From Orobanche coerulescens (taxonomy: Eukaryota; Streptophyta; Magnoliopsida; Lamiales; Orobanchaceae), in contig CM065811.1 in the NCBI GenBank assembly GCA_033398695.1, positions 114,995,501 through 115,059,500 on the forward strand: 64,000 nt of DNA. The letters are read 5' to 3'. The notes under the pieces are model-generated. The model searched no databases. It was given only the letters and a program-made list of their open reading frames with translations, and was not told the origin of the DNA. Position 1 is the stretch's first letter. Every line of letters begins with the position of its first letter. Below, one piece after another: positions 35,082 through 48,191 of the stretch. A program made the translations under genes and the position numbers.

Positions 35082-37688
35082 TTCTACCCTCCTTAAAAGA
35101 AGTTTCGTCCGAAACTTAAAACAAGTAGGGAGAAGAAATATTCCGCCAGAAAACTCAACGAGATACACAAGAATGCGTAACTAACGCCCAACGGCGAAAT
35201 GTTACAAACAACGCAAAGGAGTATACGGCGTGAAAACACGCTCCACGGCGACCAACACAACGTCGCCGTTAGGGATATAATAAAAACAACAAGTGACAAA
35301 CGTCATCAAACGGATAATATAGCCAAGTCAATTATCCGACAATCACAAATCACAACGAACGAAAATCAATATGATTGACCAACCCAACGGTACACCAATC
35401 AAAACGCGAGTCAACCGAACAAACACGAAATCCCACCGCCTAAGTTCTGGAAGATAGAAAACGAAACTAATTTCCCGAACTGAAGGGAATTACGAAGGAG
35501 CCTGAAAGTTCGCCAATCACGGAACGAGGTCAATATAAACCGAACAATCAAACGATCAAACCACAACGATCGAGACAACAAAGATCGAAGAATCATGTTC
35601 GAACCACAAAGAACAATAAAGTTCAAACAACAACTCCCAGGATGATCTGGTGAGAACTACAAGACATGCATTGCCGAAGATCCACAGGAAAGGGAATAGC
35701 GATTGAAAAGTCACAACGACAACGAGTTATTCTGAAATAACACCACACTCGTTCGATCAACAAAAGCAAGGAGCAGGACAAGCTCAGAAATGTCAACGAA
35801 CATAAATGAGTCGACAGAGTCGAAAACACAAGAGTTCCAAAGCCGATCCACTTCGAATAAAAGAACTAGTAGAACCAGATGATGTCACTCCCAAACAAGG
35901 TTCACAAGAATCGAACTGAACCCGAAAAAGTAACATCGATAACCAGATCGACCCACAACAAGATCACAGCTCGTTCGGACGATGAAACCGAAATATAGAA
36001 CAAGTTCATAAAGTACCAACGATCACGAGCGAATCGACAGACTGGAGAAAGAGAAAATACAGAAGTCTAAAAACAACACGGGTACTACATTCGACCTCTT
36101 ATAAAAGAAGGTCGCCCCCGCAACTCACAACAGCAAAAACAAGGTGACGACACAACAAGCAACCGACAGAAACATCCTTCAAAGGCCTCTCAAAGCCGAT
36201 TCTGATATCTGTGCTGAAGCGCGAACTCCCAAAGTCTCGGTAGCCAATTCACAAAACTGAATTCGGTGCCCCTCGAGTCCACACTTGAAATGTGTCATCG
36301 ACGAGAAAGACAATTTACTCGTGCATGCCCTGGCACCTCACGATTGAAACGCCTCGGCTCGGCATACCGAAAATATAAATGCTCGATACAATGGATCAAA
36401 ACACCGCAAAACAACATACCGGAGATGCCAACTCAGCATAACACATCAACGCATACAAAAATCACAACAACAACGGCATCATTCGAAGATTACAACATCC
36501 CGAACGACAGCCATCACACAATCACAAACATCATGAAACAATCACCCATGTGTATAACGTATAAAAAAAATCCAGGCTTTAACAACCCACACTAGTGCGA
36601 CAATACGCAATCACCACGAGGCGATAAATAAGAACACCGGTTCACACCTCTCACGAGGGCCAACAAAACATATGCGTGGCGACGACTCGACGCTCACGCC
36701 ACCAATTCAATCACACCAAGTTAACACCGTAACGAAAGTTCGAAAACCATACACGCATTTCCGGTCCGCAAACAGGAATGATAGGTTTTAAAAACGAGAA
36801 CCACCTTTTGAAAACAGTTTGGAAACAACAGTTGATCTTGAGTATCATTTTACAAAAAGTAGTACAACACCATTATCGAGACTTTGAAAATCATCTTGCG
36901 TTTGAACAAAAATGAGGACACCTTTCCTTTAGTGAAAAACTTTCAAAAATATTCGACCCTTGGGTCTAAGCAACTGCAATTGAAAATATCTCAAAAAAAA
37001 ATATTTTTGGTCCTCAACCGGAAAATTTTTGAAATGTATTGCGGCATTAGAAAACACCTTGAAAACACCGCAAGAAAATAATTCGCTTTAAAAGTACGTC
37101 TCGAATTTCAATTTTCTAAGATACTCAAGGTTTTCAAAAATAATTCAATGGGTTAGAATGCCCAAAAAGGTCGATGACGGTAGTACTTATCAAAACTCAC
37201 AAAATCATTTGAAAACACCCAACTACCGTCAAAACGGTCAAGGCCAACAACTCGGTTAAAAGAATCGATTTTCGAAATAAAATTCAGTCGGTAAGATACC
37301 GAAAGCCATTACAAAGGAACTCACGCAGCGGAAAAAAAAGAAATACAGTCCAACATGCACAATCCAGCAACTACTCCTCACATGAAAGAAATATGAGAGT
37401 CAAATAGTCGCGTATCAAGAAATCAAAATCCATAAGAGGATTCTGTCACTTAGCAAATAAATCATAAAAATAGCTCGTGTCACACGAGGCACAACACAAA
37501 GAAGGGAGACTTACAGCCACAGGTCGCACGAAGATGATGATCGCCCCACGATACTAATCACGACCAACAAACTCAGACGACGCGTCGCGACACGACTCAG
37601 TCAGATAAAATCCGACGAGACAAAAACTCGATAGACACCACTGACCCGACAGCCTAGGTTTCCACAACCTAAGCTCCGATACCATTTA
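35082..37688 (-). other. LARD internal region, non-coding
   Basis: No domain is recognisable on either strand and the longest open frames are short and random-looking. A tRNA-Met-type primer site lies next to the 37689 LTR and a purine tract next to 35081. Confidence 0.75.
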
Positions 37689-40622
37689 TGTAACACCCCC
37701 AGATCAAACCGGGAATATTACACGCCGTAGACCCTCTCCTCGAGGATCTACCAGGCTGATAACTAAAATCAAACATCTAAACATCGCCTTTAAGGCTAAA
37801 ATGACTCAGTAGACCGACTTGGTCTTTCAATAATAACATACAACTCATTCCCAAACACATACCCACGCAGGGGTCAAAATAAAATAAACTCCCGTACAAC
37901 GGGGAAAAGATACCGCAGCGGAAAAAGAAAATACAACTGGACCAATACGACATCAACGGAACCTCGTGTGATTAGTATCGTTCATCTTTCATCATCCTTC
38001 GTGCCGACTCGTGCTATGCTCCAAAACCCGAATGCAAAATAGACATCCACCCCGAATACTCGGGTTAGCAAACTCCACTGTTTTGCTAGTGCAAGTACAA
38101 GTGCAAAAATACGAGCCATACAATACAAGTTCCAAGAACAATAATAATCAGAAATCCTCAAAGGTTCAAACGTAAGGAAAAGTACTTCCCGAGGCAAGAG
38201 TTTGGGTAAACATTTCCAACACTGAAAGATCGCAAATAAGGGAAACAATTTACAAAACAGTTTAAAATGCCGTCGAGAGTTTTAATAGAAAACAATTTAG
38301 GATTATAAAATCCTTCTCTTTCCAAAAATCAACAGGGTCACAGCCCAAAGGTTTTGTTTTCGCAAATAGGAAACCACCAATAATTTACAGGGTCAAAGCC
38401 CAACATCACGTGTCCTCAACGGACGAAAAATCAACGAAACATAATCACACACGCGCATCGCCTAGGACCGGGACGATACCACCGACATCCCACTCGAGGC
38501 CTCGAAGGACCCTCCCGAGCTGGCTAGCGAAACAAATCACAACATCTCACGGTTGGATCAATCACTTGTTGCATCCTGGCCACATGATCGCATGCCATGT
38601 GCCACCGTAGATTAACTTTGGCGCTCACGGTTGGATCAATCACTTGTTGCATCCTGGCCACATGATCACATGCCATGTGCCACCGTAGTTTTCCTTAGGC
38701 TCTCACGGTTGGATCAATCGCTTGTTGCATCCTGGCCACATGATCACATGCCATGTGCCACCGTAGGCCCCGCCCACATTCACACAATCACACACATATC
38801 ATAATGCAACAAAGATATCCAAATAATTCATCCAGAGGCATCAACACTTAGCCAAACACCACGTCAATCCACAACGCACCGAAATGACATAATATACGTC
38901 CACACACAATACTAAGTGCAACATGAACACCAAGCATATACATAGAATTCACATAGTTATTCTCGAACCACACCAATCACAAATCACACACGGTTTTGAA
39001 AGAGGCCTTTAACGAGGCTAACCAAATCTTTTGAAAACTCATTTCAAACAAACAAACAAACCAAGACGATCACCAATCATCATATCCGCGAAACAAGAAA
39101 AGTATGGACAAGGTACTTGCCTCGAAATCGGCACGCACGTATTCCGACGAACACGACTCAACCGGAAAGCTTCGAAACGCCCGATGTTTTCGAAAAGGAA
39201 AACGACAACGAACGGAAGGGTTCAACTTGGTTTCTTCGCAAGAAACTCGACCCTAACAACATATAATCCATAAATCAACAATCATACGAGGAAGGATAAT
39301 CGTAGAACGCCCGAAAACCCCTCTATGACATTCTACCGGACACCTTCAAGGCGTCGGTCAAGAACTCATCTCAAACAACGAATCGATACGATCCAACCAT
39401 GGAATAACAAGGGAAATGATATAATACATCTAAATAATCATCAATCCATCAACAAAACGGAAAGAATCGGACAAAACCCCAAAATCCCCAATTATCCAAA
39501 AAGGTAGGGTTTCAAGAGATTACCTTGAGTGATTCAAGTATTTAGATTCGTAAAACACGCGTTAGATTGATTATCCGAGCCTCACAACCGAAAAGAAATG
39601 ATGAAAATCGACCCCCGGATGAAGAACTCTCTCCCTCTATATCTCCTCTCTCGCGGCGCAGTGGAAAAATGGGAAAGAAATGAGCTTCACGCTCAAAACA
39701 ACGCATTTAAAGTGTAACACGAGAACCTATCGGCCGGCCTATCGGCCGATAAAGTTCACCGATAAATATACGGAATGCCGACAAGAGGGTCTATCGACCC
39801 CCTTATCGGCCGAAAGGCTACCGGAAGTTCGAAGGTGAAGAAATTTACATATCGGCCGCCTATCGGCCGATAGGCCCAACCGATACCCATACTGCACGCC
39901 GGCAGAGAGTCTATCGCCCCCTATCGGCCGAAAGGCTCCCGGGAGTGCTCGCCAAAACTCGAAACGACCATAACACTCTCGTCCGGACTCCGATTGACTC
40001 ACCGTTTGAACCATTGGAAAGCTAACTCGATGTTCTATAATATTGCAAAGATTTATAATTTTCGGAGTCACCAAAAATTAATGATGATCTAACAAAGTCG
40101 AACTCATACTTAGAAAAGTCGTTTAGTAATCCTGAATTCAACAAAACGACACCGAAACCCGAACTCGAATACGAACCGAAGATACGGTTACGAAGTACTC
40201 ACAAAGACGAATCTAAGAGCTAGTAGGACACACAATTCCGACCACCCGAAGGCTCGAAATTCGACAACGGAAGGTAATTACCCCAAACTTTGGGAAATTA
40301 CGAAAATGGCCCAAATGCCCGAAAATCACCATACGTGATCGAATAACCAAACCGAAGTTCACAACACGTCTAACAAAGTTAAACGGACTTGCGGGAAACT
40401 CAAAGCAGCTTTGGTCGAGATTCGCAAGAATCGAACTCAAGTGCGGAAAAGTCGCTAAAAAGCACAGAACTCAACGAAACGACACCGAAACGAACTCGGA
40501 TGTCAAAAAGTGTAGAATTAATCATTCTCAGAATGACGAAACGAACATGAGCGAGTCGTCAAAACAGACTTCCGCCGAAAAAAAAAAGAAATTACCGGAA
40601 ATCGAAAATTGCGGATATTACA
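37689..40622 (-). repeat. LARD 5' LTR (minus-strand sense)
   Basis: Colinear with 32146-35081. Differences are scattered substitutions and frequent 1-3 base indels, often at CG-containing sites. Confidence 0.9.
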
Positions 40623-40627
40623 ACGAG

Positions 40628-41843
40628 AACAGTGACATCTGTCCATGCATTTTCGTGAAAAGAACAGATACAGGATTCGTGATTGTAGCCGTCTATGTAG
40701 ATGACATGAATGTTATCGGTACCATAGATGAGGTCAATGAAACGGCCCGCTACCTTAAATACGAATTCGAGATGAAAGACCTGGGGAGGACTCGATTCTG
40801 CTTGGGCTTAGAGCTAGAACATCGAGATGATGGCATACTCATTCATCAGTCTGCCTATGTCCACAAAATGCTCAGGCGATTTAGTATGGACAAGACACAT
40901 CCTCTTGCTACCCCCATGATTGGTCGAAGTCTGGAAATAAACAAGGATCTGTTTCGTCCCAAAGAGGAGGATGAAGAGGTCCTTGGAGTAGAAACACCGT
41001 ACCTTAGCGCAATCGGTGCGTTGTTGTATCTAGCTCAATGTACTCGTCCAGACATCGCATTCTCTGTGAATCTGTTAGCGAGATTTAGCTCCGCTCCCAC
41101 CATAAGGCATTGGATTGGAGTAAAACACATCTTTCAATACTTGAAAAGATCCAATGACCTTGGATTGTTCTTTCCCTACGCAAGAGAGAGCGATATTCCG
41201 AAAGGAATTGTTGAGGTTAAGACGATGCATACCGACCGTCGATCTTCCTCTAATATTGCAGCTGAGCATGGTAGCTTGACTAACAGAAGTGCTAATGCGA
41301 GCAAGCTTACCCCTTATGCAGAGAATCCTAACGACTCGTTAGTTGGATTTGCTGATGCCGGTTATCTCTCTGAGCCGCATAAAGGACGTTCCCAAACTGG
41401 TTATGTGTTCACCATTGGGAATACGGCAATATCTTGGCGATCTACCAAGCAGACCCTGGTTGCTACTTCCTCGAACCATGCACAGATAATTGCATTGCAC
41501 GAATCCGTAAGGGAGTGCATTTGGCTCCGGTCAGTCATAGACCATATACGAGGAACGTGTGGATTAGATCCCACTACAGCAACCCCTACATACATCTTTG
41601 AGGACAATGCGGCATGCATTGAGCAGATGAAGCTAGGTTTCATAAAGGGTGACAATACCAAGCATATTGCGCCGAAGTTCTTTTATAATCAATCAGCAGC
41701 AGCAGAAATTGCTGAATATCGAAGTGAAACAAGTGAGTTCCGATGAGAATATCGCAGACTTGTTCACTAAGTCTCTGTCGAAATCTACATTTGAGAAACA
41801 TGTGAGAAGCATCGGCATGTGTCGATTATCCGAGCTCAACTAA
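40628..41843 (+). pseudogene. Copia-B pol, 3' part (RT catalytic box, RNase H)
   Basis: This resumes in the same frame right after the LARD's second target duplication. It has the catalytic YVDD at 40694-40705, FEMKDLG and FCLGLELEHR, LYLAQCTRPDIAFSVNLLARFSS, and RNase H (GFADAGYLSEPHKGRSQTGY, FEDNAACI). The frame slips in a CAGCAGCAG run near 41697-41706. The end (VKQVSSDENIADLFTKSL) is in another frame, stopping at TAA 41841-41843. The insertion splits the RT before its active site. Confidence 0.87.
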
Positions 41844-42047
41844 TGATATTTCGACGGAATGAGCTGTCATGTATACCTCAGGGGGAATATTCTTCACATG
41901 ATTCTGATATTTGTAGTTGGTGCGTTGTGCTCTTTTTCCTCACCAAGTCTTTGTTTTTCCCACGGGGTTTTATTTGACTTGGAAAGGTTTTTTACCGATG
42001 CAACACCTTATGCACCATGTTAGTATTATTGTTCGACACAGGGGGAG

Positions 42048-42273
42048 TGTTCCGGAAAATCCTTCCCTTATTGGTGTCTTACTTAATACTGGTTGTAGGG
42101 GGATAGAGTTATGGAAGGTTCTAGACTCTTCCAGAGGTAGTAGGATCCTGTTAGATGTCTTACCTTAACTAGGAATCCTATGTATGGAAGGACTCTCATC
42201 AGACGCTTATAAAGCGCCTCTATTCATCATATCAATACAATTGATTTGCTGTCTTTTACTTTCTCCTCAAACA
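42048..42273 (+). repeat. Copia-B 3' LTR
   Basis: A 226-bp LTR preceded by the purine tract GGGGGAG (42041-42047) and followed by target duplication GTTAT. Confidence 0.93.
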
Positions 42274-42278
42274 GTTAT

Positions 42279-42919
42279 ATATTTTTAAAATTAAATTATA
42301 ATTCAGACTTTATTTAGATATAATGAACTCATTTTTAATTATATTTGGTCAACTAACGGAATCCATCCAAAATTAATGGTTTGAGTCCAAAATTGAAAAA
42401 AAATGAACTATTTTCAAACATAGGTACTAAATTTTTTTTTTTCGAGAAATTCCTGTGGGATCAATACATATTGCAATTTGCCTAATATATAATTGATATT
42501 ATTATGCTACTTTAACCTTGATTAAACTCGAAAAAACTCGTGAACCAAAAATATATGTAATGAATAAAATCGAGCCCAACTCCGGAATAAACGAGTTGAA
42601 CTGAAATAGTGTAAAATTCAGCTTAATTTGATTACATGCATCAATAAATGTGATCAATTAATAAATTATCAATTATAAAAAATTCAAACAGTCAACACGT
42701 ATATTATTATATAAACTATGCGGTATAATTATTCTCTCAAGTATGGGCAATTTTCAGGATAAAAAAAGGCAAAATATAGAGTGAACCGGTTCATATATGA
42801 ACCACTTTGAAATGTATTTAGTTGTTTTCACCTAAAGGTATTAGTTTTGGAGAGTACAAGTTGTTTTCACTGTAAAGAGTATGAATTGAAGGGTATGAGT
42901 TCTTTCACTAAAGGACATT
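42279..42919. other. AT-rich spacer
   Basis: No gene or clear repeat is seen. It resembles the AT-rich DNA left of Copia-B, of which it is the continuation. Confidence 0.6.
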
Positions 42920-43840
42920 CAGAGGCGGATCCAGGATTCGATCATGAGGTGAGCTGATAAGTAAATATTTCGATATTTTTCTAGATGAAATAATTTAGTG
43001 CATTAAAGCAAAAAGAACATATTTAACTTTAAGCAGATGCTACATAATATAAGGTCTGAGGCGAAACATATTAAATCGAAAAAAATCAAATTTATTTCTT
43101 TTCCCCCCTATAACAAAACCAACGATCTACAATGGGCTGGCATAGTAGCACGTTGATGAAATTTGAGCAATAGTCAATTCTTGCATTAAAAAATAGATCT
43201 CATTGTATATTTGTAAAATATTTGAAAATTTTGGATGCTAAATTACTATTTCAAAATATTATGGCTGTCATTTTTTTATAAAAGCATCAATAGTAAGGAC
43301 TTAAGCTATAATTAACTTTGATTATTATGTCTAAAGTTTCTACTAGCACCTTTAGTTTTCCTAATAAATTGAGTTCCTTAATAAGTTTTATAAATAATAG
43401 ATAAATCTCAAGATTAAAAGAAATTAAACGTTTTTATTTAAGCTTTACAAATATTTGTATCTAATGAAAATTATTTAATGAGAAGTTTGCTGAGATTTTT
43501 TCCCTAATTAGGCCCACATGGTAAAAATTTTGAAATTTTTTTAGCAAGGCATTGAGGTTTTATAGTTAAAAAGTGAAAATTAATAAAAAGCAAAACAAAT
43601 TAAAATAAGGCAGATTAGTGGAAATTAAAAAAAAATGAAGGCAAAATAAAGTATTAATTTTAATTGGCATTTACTTGCACCCTTTGGGAGTCGTACTCTG
43701 GCCCTTAAAGGAAGTCCAAGGACTTAGAACCACCGGGCTTAGTCAAGAAATATTACCTGTTACACGAGAAAATATATAAAGAAATTCAGAAGTTATACTG
43801 GGCTGAAGCGCAGCCCAACCCAAGTGTAGATCCGCCCCTG
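42920..43840. mobile_element. Non-autonomous hAT-like element
   Basis: Termini CAGAGGCGGATC and GATCCGCCCCTG form an imperfect inverted repeat. A perfect 8-bp target duplication AGGACATT lies at 42912-42919 and 43841-43848. At 921 bp with no transposase frame, it must depend on an outside hAT transposase. Confidence 0.85.
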
Positions 43841-43873
43841 AGGACATTAGTTGTTTACACTAAAGAGTATGAG

Positions 43874-44351
43874 TAGGGATCGCAATTTTCGGCATGACAC
43901 GGACCGACACGAAATTAATGGGTTAGTGTCAAGCCTTATTGGGTTCGAGTTATTATCAGGTTGACCTGGTAAGGACACGATAATTTCGGGTCGGGTTCAG
44001 GTCGGGTTCAGGTCGGGTTCGGATCGGGTTCAGGTAACCCGTTATAATTTATTTATTTTAATAAATATTTATTAAAAAATTAAATATTTAATAATTTACT
44101 TCTTTTAGACTTTTAGTTAGGGTTTATAATTCTTATTGTTTTTATCATTTTTTTGTTAGTATTTATAGGTTATCAAGTTGTTATTGTGTTGAAACAGGTT
44201 TTTAACGTGTCGCGTCGTTATCGTGTTGCTATCGTGTCGGGTCAACACGAATCCAATCATGTTCGGGTCATGTTCGGGTTTGACCTTAACAGGTCGAGTT
44301 GTTATCAGGTCAACCCGATAACGACCCGACCCACACGATTTGCGGCCCCTA
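43874..44351. mobile_element. hAT-like MITE with GGGTTCGGGTC-rich arms
   Basis: Termini TAGGGATCGCAA and TTGCGGCCCCTA are imperfectly inverted. Flanks AGTATGAG (43866-43873) and AATATGAG (44352-44359) match at 7 of 8 bases. The body has repeats of GGGTCGGGTTCA (about 43987-44035) on one arm and complementary forms on the other, so it can fold back on itself. Confidence 0.7.
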
Positions 44352-44359
44352 AATATGAG

Positions 44360-45529
44360 TTGTTCTACTAAAAAAGTAGTATTCCAAAGTGCTTTATGTA
44401 TGAACAAGTTTCACACTATACATACTCTATAAAAATGCTTGTGGCTAAATAAACCCTCGATTTAATTGTACACACCTTAATTACTATCGATACCCCTTTA
44501 AAAATATATGTTTATTTAAATTACTATATACACTCCAGTTTTAGCGATTAAACTATTATACCCTTACTTTTTAAAAAAAAACAAGAAATAAATTGACTTG
44601 ATTCGAGACTAAATTAAAAATTATCAAATTACAATTAAGTCCTTTCTATTTATCTAATTCTTGTATTACTCCTAAATCGAAAGTACCCGTAATCCCACAA
44701 CTCCAACGATTTTCTTCAACCAAAACCCTATATAGTTTTACGACGGCATTTTTAATTTGAAAAAGGCAAAATAGTTCTACTAAAGACTGAAAGTTTGGCT
44801 TTTTATCACTTAAATGACTACACTTTAAAGTGTATCAAAATAGGGACTCAAGTTTATTCCGTTATACACTTCGTTACTTTTAATCCGTTAAATTTTAACG
44901 GATTGCTGGCATGGCCGTTAAGTGTCACATGTCAGCATTTTATTGGTCCAATTTATGACATGGCAATAACGTGGAATCTGACTAGGTATATTTATTAAAT
45001 TAAAAAATTTGAATTTTTTTAAAAAAAAATTGCCACTTTATTTTTTTCTATAAAAATCTGGAATATTAATATTAAAACTCGGATGTTTTTATTTAAAGTT
45101 CAAATATAAAAAATTAAAAATTAAAATATTTGGATTTGATTTATAGTTGATCTTTAATTTATTTTTTTTTAGATTTTTAGTAAAACTAAATAAAATAGTT
45201 TTTTTATGAGAAGTATAAAAATACGAAAACAAAAACTAGCAAGCTTTTTAAGAAAATATGATAGTTCAGTTTTTTATTTACTTATGAAAAATAATATTTC
45301 ACTTTTTTTAGAAAAAAAAACAATTTATAAATTAGATCCAGATTTTTAATTATTTATTTTTTATTTTTTATTTCCAAACTTTAAATAAAAACATCCAATT
45401 TTAAATATTAATATGAGGAAGTACAACCATATAGCCACTTTGACTAGGTGGAATACAATATTTGTCAAGAAACTTAATATTGTCAAATTTTAGCCAAAGT
45501 AAGGTATTTTGGACGGAAATGCCCTTACT
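44360..45529. other. AT-rich spacer
   Basis: No gene is seen. A patch with TCCGTTAAATTTTAACGGA (about 44883-44902) is a short perfect-arm palindrome. The rest is A/T-rich. Confidence 0.55.
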
Positions 45530-45790
45530 TTTAAAATCCACTCATTTTCTCTTTTTTCTCTCTCTCTCATTCTTCTTTTTTACTTACTTTCACGTGACTT
45601 GTTCTCTTCTTTTTCTTTATTTTTCTTATTTTTGCTAATCTTTTACTTACTTACTTTCACCTTTTTACTTACTTACTTTCACGTAAAATCCACTCATTTT
45701 TACTTACTTACTTTCATATTTTTACTTTCACCTTTTTTTCTTACTTCTTTTTTTCTTCTTCATTTTTTTTGTTCTTTTTCTGATTTCGCG
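45530..45790 (+). repeat. Pyrimidine-rich tract
   Basis: About 260 bases of almost pure C/T with recurring TTACTTACTTTCAC units. Low-complexity sequence. Confidence 0.75.
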
Positions 45791-45854
45791 ATTTGAAGCC
45801 AATTTTGAGGTATTGTTTTGTATTTTGTAGATTTTTTAAGTTTAAAAATATGTA

Positions 45855-46150
45855 CATCGCACTGATACGAAATCATAAATTGGTAATAGAGAAACAAGAC
45901 ATGTTTGATACGAAATATTGAATTCGTAACAAGGAATCATGACAAACTTATACGAATTCATAAAATCATACCATGGAATTATGACAAAGTGATATGAAAT
46001 CATAAATTCGTAACAGAGAAACAAGGCATATTTATACGAACTGTAAAATTCGTAACATAGAATAATGACAAACTGATACGAAACCGTAAATTCGTAATAG
46101 AGAAACAAGTCATGTTGATACGAAACAAAAAATCGTAATTCGTAATAGAG
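45855..46150. repeat. 42-bp minisatellite
   Basis: Degenerate 42-bp units are repeated about six times, each with a CGAAATCATAAATTCGTAA-like core. The minus strand stays open through them and reads as 14-residue repeats (SYQFVIILCYEFYS-like). I treat this as repeat-derived, not a gene. Confidence 0.7.
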
Positions 46151-46379
46151 AAACAAGTCATGATGTAATGGAGCGCTTTTTTGGATCTTGAGACGATGTC
46201 GGGGAGTTTCATGAAGGCTCAAAGTGTGGATTTTAGCGGATATCCTTTACTGTGTTCTCCCCACCAGTTATCATAATCCGGTGGTTTTCTGATGCCAGAT
46301 TCTTTCGGTTAAAAGTCCATTTGTTCTAGAATAAACAAATAATAAAATCAAATGAATAATTCGGAACATGTAAATAATG

Positions 46380-46760
46380 TTATGAAATAGCAAATTATGT
46401 TACGAAATTATAATTCGTAACACGGTTACAAAACACAACCTGTTACGATTTTACAATTTCGTAACTGATCAGAATTAGTTACGGCGTAACAAGAATTCAC
46501 AACAAAAGCAAAGGAGTACAATGTTACGAAATTCAAAATTCGTATCAACTATAAGTGTTATGAAATTATACTTTTTAATTGGGTTAAAAAACAGGACAAA
46601 AATATATACATCGCACAAATGTGTTACGAAATTTAAATTTCGTAACTTCGTAACATCTCACACAGCAGAATTAGTTACAAATTTCGAAATTCGTAACATA
46701 TATTACGAAATTGATAAACATTTATTACGAAATACGAAATTCGTAACAACATAATTAATA
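46380..46760. repeat. Cluster of TTACGAAAT/ATTTCGTAA palindromes
   Basis: At least six inverted pairs of TTACGAA and TTCGTAA lie within 380 bp, e.g. GTTACGAAAT..ATTCGTAAC near 46397-46420 and GTTACGAAATT..TTTCGTAAC near 46622-46645. Related to the core of the neighbouring minisatellite. Confidence 0.7.
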
Positions 46761-46803
46761 GTGTTACTAAATCTCACAAAAAAAACCAATAAGCATAAAA
46801 TTG

Positions 46804-48189
46804 TGTTAGGAATACTTGTTAGATTTTGATGATGTCATTAATATAAATTCAAATGTTTATTACTTGGCAAAAATGTAAGGAAGAACCAAATGAGTATCTT
46901 CCATAGTCCAAATATGTTAAGTATAAAACTTGGCATAATGTAAAGAAGAACCAAATGAGTATCTTCTATAGGCCAAAAATAAGTTAGGCTAAAATCGGCT
47001 AAGTACTAAGTACAGCTAAGTCCATCAGAGAGGATCAGCCGAGTCAAGTCAGAGTAGCTCTGGTCAACAAAAAATTATCAGGGATGTTTGACCAGACTGC
47101 AACCAAGGTACCTCAGACAAGTCACCTGATCAGTGAAGTCATAAACAGTGAACATCAGAGAGGTCCAGACTGCAGAGAAGTTAACTGCTCATCAGCCTAG
47201 TCGAGATCAGCCAAGTACTCCAAGTCCACGTCAGCATGCGCTGAAAAGTCAAGTATTACGGAAAGTCACATACAACGTGAAGAGACAAATTGGAGTGATT
47301 CCCGCAAGAGATATGATTTAAATAAATCATCCAGACCCACCTTAAAGACTTTAATCGTTTTATATTCAAAAGATTCGGCGCATCACATGCAGAGTCTTCA
47401 CAACAGTCGGAAGATAGATTAAAATAATGGGAATCCAGCCTTGCAACGTTCAGAAAGAAAACAAAGAAGTCTCCCTCCAACGGACGGATTTGTTCAAAAG
47501 ATTTGCAACGGCTATGAAGGAAAAGCTCAGAGATCGTGACCTATATATATCCGAAGATTTGAAGCTGAGCAACTACCGGTGCGAACATACTTTCAAGCGA
47601 TCAAAGCATTCAAGCAATCAAAAAGCAATCTATAGCATCGTGAAAAGAGCGGTTCTAAAAGTTCATACTTAAAGAAGCTCTTAGTTGGAGAAGACAAAAA
47701 CTCTTGTCTATAATCCTGAGTTTGGGGTACTTCAATGGTTGAAGTTAGAGACTATAAAGGCATCCGAGGATCGAGGATCAAGAGGTGCAAGGCAGTCAAG
47801 TGTGGTACAACGGCACGTATTTCCACTGGTTGGAAGCTGTTGTAGTTTTGTTTGAATCACTGTAATATTTATTACTGGTTGAGAATTATAGTGGGAGAAA
47901 AGTGGATTAGTAGAGGATTACCCCACCTCTGAGACCACTATAATCGCCTGCGTTCTTTACTGTTTTATTGCATCATACTTTAACTGCTGCATTCATCGTT
48001 AAGTGTTTCATTAGTTGCTTTATATTCGTCATCAGCTGACTTCCGCATATATTAAAGAACAAACGACTCCAAGTCATTTGTTTACCTATCAGCTGAAGAA
48101 ACTCACTCTTCGTGGAAAAAGAGTTTAAGAGTTTCAACAAGTCTATTCACCCCCCTCTAGACTTGTTCCTAGACTACTTGTGACCTACA
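46804..48189 (+). repeat. SIRE-like 5' LTR
   Basis: About 1,386 bp, starting TGTTAGGAATAC and ending CCTACA before the primer site. It has a possible TATA (CTATATATAT, 47541-47550) and the CACCCCCCTCTAGA-type string (about 48147-48160) seen near the end of SIRE LTRs. The 3' LTR is not in view, so borders are set from one copy. Confidence 0.7.
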
Positions 48190-48191
48190 AG

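Larger units (their letters stand above)
32146..40622 (-). mobile_element. LARD: non-coding LTR element nested in Copia-B, reverse orientation
   Basis: LTRs of 2,936 bp (32146-35081) and 2,934 bp (37689-40622) bracket 2,607 bp of non-coding interior. Target duplication ACGAG is at 32141-32145 and 40623-40627. Read on the minus strand the LTR starts TGTAATATCC and ends GGGTGTTACA, with primer site TGGTATCGGAGC (about 37673-37684) and a purine tract at about 35082-35099. No gag or pol is recognisable in any frame, so it fits the large retrotransposon derivative class moved by another element's proteins (inference). Confidence 0.9.
25694..42273 (+). mobile_element. Copia-B: Ty1/copia element with nested LARD and captured gene pieces
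   Basis: Short LTRs (25694-25921 and 42048-42273) start TGTTCCGG and end CTCAAACA. The target duplication GTTAT is at 25689-25693 and 42274-42278. Without the 8.5-kb LARD the element is about 8.1 kb. Order: LTR, GC-rich leader, gag, 1.6-kb spacer with antisense host exons, pol (PR-IN-RT-RH), LTR. Gag and pol are separate ORFs, and each ATG follows a splice-acceptor-like TTGTAG or TATTGTAG. Both carry several stops. Confidence 0.92.

Noticed and set aside
43980..44040. GGGTTC-rich run resembling telomere repeat
   Set aside because: The unit is GGGTCGGGTTCA, not TTTAGGG, and it lies in an arm of a MITE.
45842..46222. 126-residue minus-strand frame
   Set aside because: It is entirely made of the 42-bp repeat (a multiple of three), so openness is expected by chance.
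46222..46330. Possible captured exon on the minus strand (reads through PPDYDNWWGEH)
   Set aside because: No family recognised and no convincing splice borders.
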